This document shows, one piece after another, positions 10,327 to 20,533 of a DNA stretch of 64,000 nt. Numbering within the stretch: the first letter of the stretch is position 1; every line of letters starts with the position of its first letter. The notes below the pieces were generated by a model. It was given only the letters and a program-made list of their open reading frames with translations. It was not told the origin of the DNA and did no database searches. A program made the position numbers and the translations under genes. Location of the stretch: assembly GCA_031310005.1 (NCBI GenBank), contig CM062379.1:6634001-6698000 (forward strand), in the 5' to 3' direction. The DNA comes from Dactylellina haptotyla (lineage: Eukaryota > Ascomycota > Orbiliomycetes > Orbiliales > Orbiliaceae).

Positions 10327-13300
10327 TTTTCTGAGTGATTCTCGGAATCTGGATTATGGATTCGCAAGTCATCCGATTGGGATATCCAGTCACTAATGGT
10401 GGCAGTGCCTTGACAAATGGCGTCAGTGGGTGCTAGGTGAGGGCGGGTTTTCCGTGCACGCACGAACCTTCAAAGATCAAAATTTGTAGTAAGAAATCTT
10501 TCTAGAATACTAACAAATGTTTAGAATTTTTACTGGCTAGCGAGGGAAAATAAAATAAAACGAAATAGGCATTCGAAGGGAAAGTGCTACCCGGAGCGAA
10601 AACACGAATATAATAAATATGGTCAGAGTCCTAAAACATCAAAGGAGGGGAAATTCTAACCTGAATTGGACTCCTAGCCCTCTACTTTGAAATTCGATAC
10701 CAAGAAAACGCAGTGCTAGACTCTGCATTTCGTTTGTTCGCTTTCCATCTTCCTGCTGCATATTCCACTGGCCAGGCTGAAAAGTGCGAGCCTCCGCAAA
10801 ACTTGGTAATTCTTGGCTTGGGCGTGGAAGGCGAGCCCCGACATCGGAAGTCTAAGATGAATCTATGTACTAAATAAAAGCATAGGATGGATGGATAGCC
10901 TTGATAAATTTGACTACGAAAATGAGAAACTATATATATAGGCGTATGGTGTTGAGCCTCGGTATGACTTAGTCGATTCTACTAAAAAAGATTTTGCGCA
11001 ATTTTCAATTGAAGTAAATCCAAATTTATTAGACTGCTTAAAGTTTACTTGAAAATGCAGGATCGAGATTCTCAAGCCGTCGTGCATGAGGCTGCATTTG
11101 CAGGCTAACCGGTTTTGCAAACACCTCGCACAGACCTAGTAAGTACATGTACATTTACCGCAGCCTCGATGCCAGGGCCCTAGGGGCTGGCTACATGTAC
11201 CGAGTTGGTGTTGGAGATTGGCTTGCAGTTTGAACCTGGGACGCGGGATACGGAAAGAATTCCAAATATATTGATATATGGAGAATTGATTCTGCATTAA
11301 TCGGCCTAGCTCCTGGTATGGCGCATTTTTCAGACCCCGGCGCGCAAAACCCAATACTATAAACTACAACAAAAGAATCAGCGTTCTCCTTTAGCGAACT
11401 GTCTCTCCTTCTCTGAGTTGAGCTTAATCTGTGAAAAGATAGCACCGGAACTCAGTGTCCCTGCACATGCCTTGTTCCTGGCTTGCTTTGGGGTAAGCGG
11501 CGGAGCAGAACTTGAAATCGCCTTTCCTGCTCTTTTAAATCAAACTCAAACTTAACTAAAAGTACCATAATGTCGGGATGGGGAAATTACTTATTTGGGT
11601 AGTCACTAATCAACCAAAGCTGGCCAGATATCAATTAACGTAAGATCAATAATTACAGAATATAGATTAATTAATATATACAAACCTAGAAAATACGGCT
11701 ATATAGTATTTAAAACAACATAGCGTAAAACAAGGTACAGGTCATCAAGACCCTAGGTCTGTGACACTATGGAAATATATATTTTTATAGAGTGGGTTAG
11801 TAGAGTAAGCGAGCCTAAAGTAAACCTGAATGCAGCTCTTCGCTCTAAATGTGGATATTATAGATTTAACATTATTCGAGGTTCACATGATATCAAGTGA
11901 TGTAGTCTTTGGACATCTCAAGATGTAGATCCCGGATTCTATCTCCATTCGTTTGTTCGGCCCGATTCTTAATCAATGCTAGCCATCCGCGCTCCTTGGG
12001 TAAAGGTATCATACAACCTGCATCTTCAGATTGATGGGACCCACGCAACCTGATGTGACGCTGCTACCGACATAAATTGTAATTTGCCCAACGTAAGTGC
12101 ACAGCATTACTACCTTAAGTGATGTATCCGTATTTGTAATAGTAATAAGACCGTTGGAATCGGCTCTCCAGTAAAGACGTGTTCTTAATGCAAGATGGCC
12201 TGGCGATGAGACAGGACCAAAACGGAAGGGCGCAGGATTACCATCAGCAGCTCTGTAATTAGACGTCCAAGGCGCCGGTTGATTCCATGAGTAGGAACCG
12301 GCGGGTCCGGGGACCCAAGCGCTGCCGAAATCGGTCATATAAAGTTCTCCATTAGGCTGCAGTTGGAAAGTTGGTGATGAGGAGCTTTGGCCGCCAGGCT
12401 GATGAATGCAGCTGGTGCGAACTTTTAGAGATCAAAATTGCTCCGGAGTTCGTCTTGAGGAACCCTCAAGGCGAGGTGACTGTATTTTAGAATCAGATGA
12501 ACAAAATGACCGTTGACCGACGGATTATTATGATTTTTTTATGTTTTATCGACCGAATTGAGATTCTATGACGATAGCGAAGGCTAGAATGTAATCTTGA
12601 CGATTTTCCCCATCATCTTGAAGAGGCGCCTAGCGTTTGATCTGGTAAGGTTCAAGGACAATCAAGTCAATAGAAAAGATAGAATAGTCATGACACCTTG
12701 CAGCTCCTTGACTATGGCAGATATGAACGTGTGCGCCCGATTGACGGGCTTCAAAACAAATCCAACTCTCTGGATCTAAAGACGACAAGTTTTCTCGCCG
12801 GGGTCTTCCGCGTTCATTCAATTCCAAGACTGGCTGCGCTGCCCCGCTACAGCAAAATACAACAGCGACAACGCGAGACTGTCACGTACGACTATTTATA
12901 GACACAATAATACTGACTGTATTCTAGATGGCTATCGCATATACATATATGCGAATGGGAGAGCGCGAAAAGTGCCACGTGTGGACTTTCCGAATGTGAC
13001 CTGACATGTCGCAGAAACCCGTTGAATAAAATGTGATTTCCCAGCTTATCAAATGCATTTGCGCAATATTGCAAACAAGGATCGTGAATTGGCGGGCGGA
13101 TTACTGTGCGTTGTCTTAATCGGGTGTTGATATCATACAACGGCTGTGCGTCACGCAAATGTACATGGACAATGCGCCCGAGTTGCCGCCAGGCCAGGGC
13201 TGAATTTAATTGCTGGGGGATGTCTATTCACCAGCCATTGAATTCTCCGTTACATACATTTATTAAGGGAAATTTCCCCTCTTTACAGGATCCATTGGCG

Positions 13301-13440
13301 TTACAGCATCGGGCAGGACTTTTACCCTTGACAACTTGCCCTTGATTTTATCGATGTTACACGAAGTATGATCGAAGAGCTGTTGGCGGAAATTCTATCT
13401 GTCGATTGTTCTAGAAATATAATTATAATATAAAAGCAGC
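10327..13440. other. Gene-poor AT-rich tract with one orphan fragment
   Basis: About 3.1 kb has no complete gene. Parts (about 11560-11900) are very AT-rich. An orphan coding-like fragment lies at 12009-12425 and is described separately. A perfect short inverted repeat, CTTGAGG/CCTCAAG, occurs at 12453-12469. No terminal repeats or transposase-like frames were recognised. Confidence 0.55.
12009..12425 (-). pseudogene. Orphan 3' fragment of a secreted-type protein (unrecognised)
   Basis: An open frame of about 139 codons on the minus strand reads like genuine protein: TFQLQPNGELYMTDFGSAW, then PAPWTSNYRAADG, then RTRLYWRADSNGLITITNT, ending GCVGPINLKMQVV. It has three Cys and is rich in Gly, Pro, Ser and Thr, as in fungal extracellular domains. 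A stop lies in the same frame just upstream, and no signal peptide or upstream exon with good splice sites was found within several hundred bases. It could be the last exon of a decayed gene or a piece moved from another locus. I do not recognise the family. The longest ATG-initiated part is 12009-12338 (109 aa). Confidence 0.4.
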
Positions 13441-14593
13441 ATGCCACGGCTTCTCTTGTAAGTAAACACTGGTCGGGTTTATATTTTGTGGGGTATGAAA
13501 ACGCTAATGGTTGGGAGTTAGTATTGGCGGGACGGGCCACATTGGTGGTGCGGTTCTAGATAAGTTTTTGAAAAACCATCCTGAAGAGAGCGTACAGGTC
13601 AAAGTGCTTGTCCGTAGTAATGAGAAGAGCAAAAGGCTTTTGTCCAAGTACCCCCGCGTGCAACCCATCATTGGCAATTTTGGGGAGCCCGATAAGCTCA
13701 AAGCACTATGCCGCGAGGCGGATGTCGTTGTAAACGCTGCGCCGGATGTCACACACGACGAAGATATCAAAGCTATACTTCGCGGTCTTAATAGTCGGTC
13801 GCAGAATTCTTACTATATCCATACTTCGGGAGCTGCACTCGTTTGGGACGAGCCAACAGGTAACAAGGATGCACGCATGTGGGACGATATTGCCGATATT
13901 ACCGCGCTCAGGTCTTTCCCGGATTGGCAAACTCACGCTACAACGGATAGGCTCGTCCGCGAGTCGGCGTTGGGTACCAACATTGCCATCATAGCTCCGG
14001 GGTGCGTGGGCGGTATCAGTCCGTCTATCGAGCACCCGACGCCTATTACTACTCCGTCTATCGTACTGACTGCTAGAGCTTTCAACTCTGGGTATCAGAT
14101 CGCACAGGGAGAGAACAGCTTTGCCTGGATCCATGTGGACGACTTGGCAAAGATGTATACAATCTTGATTGATGACGCGCTTGCCGCCTTGAACGGCGAA
14201 CCGGTCAAACGGCCGGGCGGTTTCGAACTGTGGGGCGCGGACGCTTATTACTTCGGCGTTGGTCATAACATCCCGTTCAGAGACTTTATGAAGGGTCTCG
14301 TCTCTGTGCTTCACAAGGAAGGGGTTATCGAGTCAACTGAGATCAAGTCGGTGAATGTGACACAGGCTGCACAGATCAGTTTGGCTGGACCGGGCGGGGA
14401 ATACGATCCCGAAGCCACTCCACCCCCAGTTGATTCTTGGGTCATGCATATCGCAGTTATGTACGGGATCAATATGAGACTTCGAGCATCTCGAATGGAA
14501 AGGCTCGGGTGGAAGGCTGAGAAGGGACCTGTTATGGAAACATTCCCGGAAATGATTCCCTTGTTCCTTCAGTTAGAGAAGGAAGGGGAATAA
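13441..14593 (+). CDS. NAD(P)-binding epimerase/dehydratase-like protein (extended SDR)
   Basis: This is a cytosolic Rossmann-fold protein of the extended short-chain dehydrogenase group. Exons are 13441-13457 (only 17 nt) and 13522-14593 (362 aa). The first exon encodes MPRLL and two bases of the next codon; splicing through GTAAGT...GTTAG gives MPRLLFIGGTGHIGG, whose GGTGHIGG is the dinucleotide-binding loop. Without this exon the open frame has no ATG start. Later landmarks are VKVLVRS (strand 2), a VVNAAPDV segment and an IHTSGAALVWDEP stretch like those of nucleoside-diphosphate-sugar epimerases. A canonical YxxxK catalytic pair is not evident, so it may bind NAD(P) without classical SDR chemistry. 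Substrate unknown. It lies alone between gene-poor tracts. Confidence 0.8.
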
Positions 14594-15705
14594 ATCTGAG
14601 GTTTTCTAGAATGCTAATTCTGTTATTATTATAAGGCGATTAAATTGTTTTCAATTTTTCTTCTTAGCTCGTTGCCGATCCTATACCGTTGGCTTTAATG
14701 GAAAGGAGGTATAACCTTCGTGCGCCGCGTCTGGTTTACGAGACAAGGTATAACTGTTCTGTTTAACCGTCTTGGAATGTTGGGTATCTATAACCTTTAA
14801 AATGAAAGACTCTCGTTATATATGGGGCATACGTTTTATGGTAGTTTAGAAGGCGGAATTATACACGGTTATAAAACTTCCTTAGTAATTATAATCAAGT
14901 AACACAGCTATCGAGAGTCGAAATTACAACCAAATAGCTACAAGGCCGATAGCAAGACTAAATGGTGTGAGAAATGTACACCGGTAAGCGAGTCTTTGGA
15001 AAACGGCTCGAGGCACCTTGGGACACATATCCGCCTTGAAAACTGTGAAGAGATGGACAGTAGTCTATTAGAAATATCAAATTCCGAGAGCGGTGGTGAT
15101 ACGACCCAGCTACGTATTGAAGAAGCCCGTGACGCGTTGGAGTGGCGGGGCAGCCACAGCATAGCCGCATCATCGCTGGATAACGGCCGCCACCGGTCGA
15201 ACCACAAGGGATTCACTTCGAATGTGAATATATTAACTTGATACCCGTGGAATTTGGGGCATTCTGCTATCCCTCCATCCCTTTTACCCTATCCGCACCC
15301 TTCACCTCCCCACTAGTGTGCATTCCTTACGCTTTCCCGGCTTCGCAGCAGAACGAGACATCGATACGTAATCCGCCCTCCGGTCGAAATCCTACTTGCG
15401 TTGCAGTCATCTCGCAGGTCAAACAAGGCAACAACCCCGCCATTCTTCCTGCCACACATCTCACAAGCAAACCCCAAGCAAGCAGGCAGAGGCAAACTAC
15501 CAACCAGCACCTCCATCCATCTCGACATCCCTCCGATCCTACTAGCACCAGCCTCTCTCTCTCGACCCGTCTATCCTGCAGAGCCGCCTTTCTTTGCATC
15601 GCGCCCCATTTCTAGCCATCGGTCAAACCTCCGAACGGCCGTAGCTTTTATCCTCAACAAAAGACCCGGAGAGCTCAACTAGCAACACCTCGAGCCCCTC
15701 TCGCT
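14594..15705. other. Intergenic, with pyrimidine-rich leader of HSE1
   Basis: The first 600 bases are AT-rich and featureless. From about 15250 the + strand becomes rich in C and T, the likely promoter and leader of the HSE1 gene. Open frames on both strands here are composition artefacts. Confidence 0.55.
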
Positions 15706-18112
15706 ATGTTCCGAGGCGCCGCCGGAGCCAACCCTTTCGACGATGTCGTCGGTATGTTCCTGTCCTCCCTTAGTTCCACCGATCTACCTGGGAGCTTAAG
15801 CGCCTGTATCCTGGAATAAAAGAAAGAGAAAGGCAGCCGCTAATATGATGATATTTGGTGAACTACAGCAAAGGCGACTGACGAGAATCTCACCTCGGAG
15901 AATTGGGAGTTCATCATGGAAGCAGTAGACAAAGTTGACGGCGGCGGAGAAGATGCGTATGTCTCTACACGAACTAAGATTTTATCTTCCGTCAAAAATG
16001 TTGGACTTAAAGCTAACCCGGTTCTTTCTTCGTGATAGTGCACAGAACGTTGTTGGTGCTCTCATCAAACGACTTGCTCATCGGAACGCCCAAGTTCAGA
16101 TCTATACACTTGAGGTATTTTACTCTAGGGATATTTAACATCTAGATACAACTTTACTGATTATTTAATGAACCAGACGGCAAATGCTTTATCGCAAAAC
16201 TGCGGTCCCAAGATGCACCGAGAGCTATCGTCAAGAGCCTTCACTGACGCCTTGCTACGGCTTGCTGCAGACCGGGTAGGCTTCCCAAGATTATAATATA
16301 AAATTTAATCAGAGATATTATCAATATTGACTATGATGATCTTTCGATAGAATACTCACCAAACCGTAAAGAGCAAGATCCTGGAAAGAATGGAGGACTG
16401 GACCGAGATGTTCAGCAAGGACCAGTCGTTGTTCATTATGGAGCAAGCTTATATCAAGCTCAAATCCCAAAGTAAGAATCCACTAATTTGACGAAATGGC
16501 TTCTTTAGCTGTAATTCTAACTTGATACCTAGATCCCAGTCTGCAGGCCCCGGTTAAACCTACTAAGAATATCATTACCGATGCCGACAGACTCAAGGAA
16601 GAAGAAGATCTTGCCCGCGCCCTCGAAATCTCGTTACAAGACACCCGCCGACAAGCATATCCAACTGCAGCCCCTTCGAACTCTAACGCTGTACAAAAGC
16701 AACCAGAGACGAAACCGGAACAACCACCAGCAAATGCTACAGCTGCGACTGTATCCCGAGTTCGAGCTTTGTACGACTTTGTACCAACTGAATCAGGAGA
16801 ATTGGCATTCAGGAAAGGCGATATTATCGCGGTTCTCGAGTCTGTCTACAAGGATTGGTGGAAGGGTTCGCTGAGAGGGCAAACGGGTATTTTCCCGCTC
16901 AACTATGTCGAGAAGCTCGCGGATCCTACCGTGGAGGAGCTCCAGAGGGAAGCGCAAACAGAGGCGGAGGTTTTTGCTCAGATTAAGAACGTGGAGAAGC
17001 TGTTATCAATGTTAAGCACATCGAGTACAGACCAGCACCAAGATAACGAGGAAATAACGGTAAGACCAGTGCGATTATTAACGGGGTTAAGGTGCTAATA
17101 GTTTTCGGCATGGACAGGCTTTGTACCATCAAACACTTGCAATCCGACCAAAGTTGATTGATTTGATTAGCAAATACCAGCAAAAGAGAGGTATACTGAA
17201 CATGAAATTTAGAGTGTAAGAATATATGCTGACTTGGTGGACGGTTCAGATGATTTCCAAGCTCTCAATGAGAAATTTGTTAAGGCCCGCCGTGACTATG
17301 AATCTCTGTTAGACTCATCCATGTCCAACCCCGCAGCGCACGCGTACTCACGACCCCCATACAGCCAGGGCTACGGCGCAGGACACGAATACGGCGCCGC
17401 GGCCCCAGGACCTGCAGGCGGCCCACAAGGGTACTATCCACCGCAACCACAACAGCAAATGCATCACTCCCCGCCTCCACCACTCAACACTAGCGGTCCC
17501 TATGGTCCCCCGGATGGTGTTCAGCAAGGCGGCGTCCCTTATCCGGTTTCCACTACCCCACTTCCCCCAGCTGGATCGAATCCCGCAAACTTCTACGGCG
17601 CACAAGCTGGCCCTGTAGGTGGACCAAATGCCCAGAAACAACCTTCATCCCCACAGACAAATCTTCCACCTGGCGGCAGGGATCGAATTCCATCCATAAG
17701 TGGCGGATACCACGATCCCACTGGTGCTCCACCCCAAGAGCTTGCCACTTCTTCTTACGAATCGCCGCAAGATGCTGCTGGTCGCCCCCTCTCCCCTTCC
17801 CATCCGCAACAACAGGCGTACAAGAGTTATTATACATATAACCCACCCACCGTTGCAGGTGGACCGGGTGGCGTCCCTCCACCCCAGCAGCAGCAATCCA
17901 ACTACCCTCCTGTAATTATTAGAACTTCTCCAACCACTGTGAGGGATTCGACTGATACATATCAACAGTACTTGAACAACCGGCCGCAGAGTTGGGTAGA
18001 TCCGAACGCTACAGGCCCCCCAGGGAACCCCGCCGACTATTATAGGACTAATAACGCGGAGCTGTTTTTGCCACAAGGGGGACCTGGAGGACCAAGGACG
18101 AGAGAGGCCTGA
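15706..18112 (+). CDS. HSE1: ESCRT-0 subunit Hse1 (VHS, UIM, SH3)
   Basis: This STAM-like subunit pairs with Vps27 on endosomes and sorts ubiquitinated cargo into multivesicular bodies. Eight exons: 15706-15751, 15869-15956, 16039-16114, 16177-16275, 16351-16471, 16533-17059, 17118-17190 and 17250-18112 (630 aa, all phases consistent). The start MFRGAAGANPFDDVVAKATDE opens the VHS domain (about 1-140). A ubiquitin-interacting motif EEEDLARALEISLQ follows at about 166-179. The SH3 domain (about 219-275) includes ALYDF, the WW pair in KDWWKG, and GIFPLNYVE. A helical GAT-like region (LISKYQQKRDDFQALNEKF) supports Vps27 binding. The last 250 residues are Pro/Gln/Gly-rich and disordered. Length and order match fungal Hse1. 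The 5' half is unusually intron-dense compared with neighbours. Confidence 0.95.
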
Positions 18113-20533
18113 GGTCGCGCGTTTTAGGGCCGGAGTTATCTGCTTAGGGTTTGATGAGAAAATAGGAGACTATTGGATGTAGGTACTGATTTTTCTGACT
18201 TTGGTCTCCTTCCCCTCACTATTTTCATATCTTACCTAGGGGACTTTTATGTTGACTCATTTCCTTTTTTAGTGGAGGAAGGTAATATGTTTTGGTTAAT
18301 ATAGCGCTACATTACTCATGCTGCTTGGAAATATCGTTGATAGCAAACCATGGGAAGCTTTAGTGATGCGTTTTTTCTATCTCGAGTTTATATTTCTTCT
18401 GATATCTGTCAAAATGGGGCTTACTTTTACATTTGCTTTATCATTCGTAAACGTGCTGTTGATGTTCTTCTGTTGTTTCTGAAGGGATTTCTTCCTTGTC
18501 TGGTTGATAGCTTTTTCTGTATATACGGCACATATTACATGGTAATCTTTTCAAATTTTCGATACCAATTATTTTGAACGTTTTGAAATTGGATCGATCG
18601 ACGGTGTTTCGTAATAATTGGTGCATTAACAGCCATTATTTGCATTCCCACCATTTGCGGTGTTTCTGGTATTGGTATAATTATATGTAAAGCTAACAAA
18701 TGGATAATCATACGATTGAGTTAGATCTAAGAGCACAGAAACGTGCTCACTCTTACCGAGTGACGCCGCCTGCTGAAACTGGCGTGATACCGATACATCG
18801 ATGGCGTTTTCGTGTTGCGAATCAATGGGGTTATATTAGTCGTTCGAGAGTAGCATCGTGATCAATCAACCTGGGCGAGGTGTTGGAAATTGCATTGACG
18901 ACGCCCAACACGACTTGCACTTTCCTTCAGGGATGCCGAACGCTGGCTCGTTATTCCCAGTGGGAGATGTGAAGCTTCAATTATAGGAATATGATTACCC
19001 CAGATACGGTGAAATTAAGCTCTTTTAGCGTGTTATGCATAATTATATAATTGCGAATTTTGACCGAGTGTGGACCACGGTGGTGTTAATATACGGCCCG
19101 CGGCTGCGTTTTCCTAATTCGATAAGCTTTCGATGCCCTGCTATATATATGGCACCCACTAATTGGCGACAAAGGAAAAAGGAAATTAGAGAGATATATA
19201 TGCATATATAATGCAATTGAGTATTGATATATAGATATTGCTTTTGAATCATAAATATTGAGAGAAGTGTCTAGAGCTCCTATTGAGAGGCAATTGCACC
19301 ACAGTTTCGGCCTTCGATAAAAGCAAACACAACGACGAAGCAAAAAGCAAGCTCTCATTCTAGATCCGAGGAATTATGAAATTATGGATTACTGTTATTA
19401 AAGTATCGATTCTGTAAACATAATTGATGCGCTTAAACGTACTCTACCGAGGCGGGATCGGCTTGTATTCTCCGAACTCTCTTGCGATTGCCCTTTATTT
19501 GTCTCTTTGGTGTTTCCGGATGGCTATTCCGTGGCTGTGATCTGTCTTAACAACGGTGCTGATAGGATACGTCGCGATGGTTGACAAAAACTTCCGGGTC
19601 TGGGAATACGACTGTGCGTACCGGTAGTCGGAGTCTGAAACCAAGTTACCACCTGTAACTTGGGTGTAGTCAATATAGATCAGCGTTTGCCCTACCCTCC
19701 CACAATAGCCCAAATATTTAACCTTACAGGTTGTAGGACGCGATAATAAAAATTCGCGTTTTCGCATGAAAAGAAAATTTAGGTGAACCATTTAATATTA
19801 ACTTGGGAACAAATCATGAATATCTCTCGAGTACAGTTGTTGATGCGTGCGAGTTTTCAGATAGCTGTAGTGCACCATGATGGCATCGAATCTCGGCTTA
19901 CAACCTTATTTCTGACACCTTCGCTTAACTTTCGGCCAGACGAACCGGCGCCAAGTGGCCATTTTTAAATCTGTGTGCGAGGGACCTAATTTATGAAGGA
20001 TCGATATAGGGTTCCACGGTGCTCGTCCTGTGCCTGTGCCTGAACGTGCATGTCTATCCTTCGTTCTTTCTCTTGGACCCACCGCTCTCGGATAGGCTGG
20101 GATCAAAGCGGGCGTGAACTATCATCAGGATATCGGATCGAGATGGCCCAAAACGGTCCGCATTGACATTGAGCGAAAAGCGATGCATGAGGCTCCTGCA
20201 GCTAGCATTTCGATACCCACTTCTGGGTTGGCCGGCACTCCCACAAAACCACTTTCTCAACACATGCTGAGGTATCCTAGGTGGCCATGTCGCCCGCCAA
20301 AGGATATAAAATGACCGGAAGCCGGCCCCGTTGATCGTGACTATTCTTCCTCAGAATACGGCTCTTCAGCATCCGAACTTCAGCCTATCTCCCAGGACAG
20401 ATTTTGCCCTATCCTCTCATTCGTTTGTCGTTATTTTGTCACTCATTTCCTGCAGCTTTACTGCACGTCTCTCTTTTTAAGCTATTGTCGAACGCTCATT
20501 ACTAGCAGACCTGTCATTCTCTACCTTTGCAAA
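18113..20533. other. Gene-poor AT-rich intergenic region
   Basis: About 2.4 kb without a supported gene. Open frames up to 98 codons (for example minus strand 19495-19791) show no domains, signal peptides or splice structure. The region is AT-rich, notably 18640-19400. The last 250 bases hold the likely promoter of the WSC gene. Confidence 0.55.
20303..20312 (+). promoter_or_regulatory. Likely TATA box of the WSC gene
   Basis: GATATAAAAT lies about 220 bases before the WSC start codon and is followed by a CT-rich leader (TCTTCCTC, CTCTTTTT). Position and sequence suit a fungal TATA promoter. Motif-based inference. Confidence 0.4.

Noticed and set aside
11210-11250. Possible tRNA-like GGTTCAAAC on the minus strand
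   Set aside because: The motif lacks the following CC and there is no acceptor stem pairing around it.
13511-13521. Non-ATG start for the epimerase-like gene
   Set aside because: The frame would begin at TTG. A 17-nt upstream exon with ATG and good splice sites gives the normal Rossmann start.
19495-19791. 98-codon frame on the minus strand
   Set aside because: No signal peptide, cysteine pattern or homology is visible; it lies in an AT-rich region where one such frame is expected by chance.
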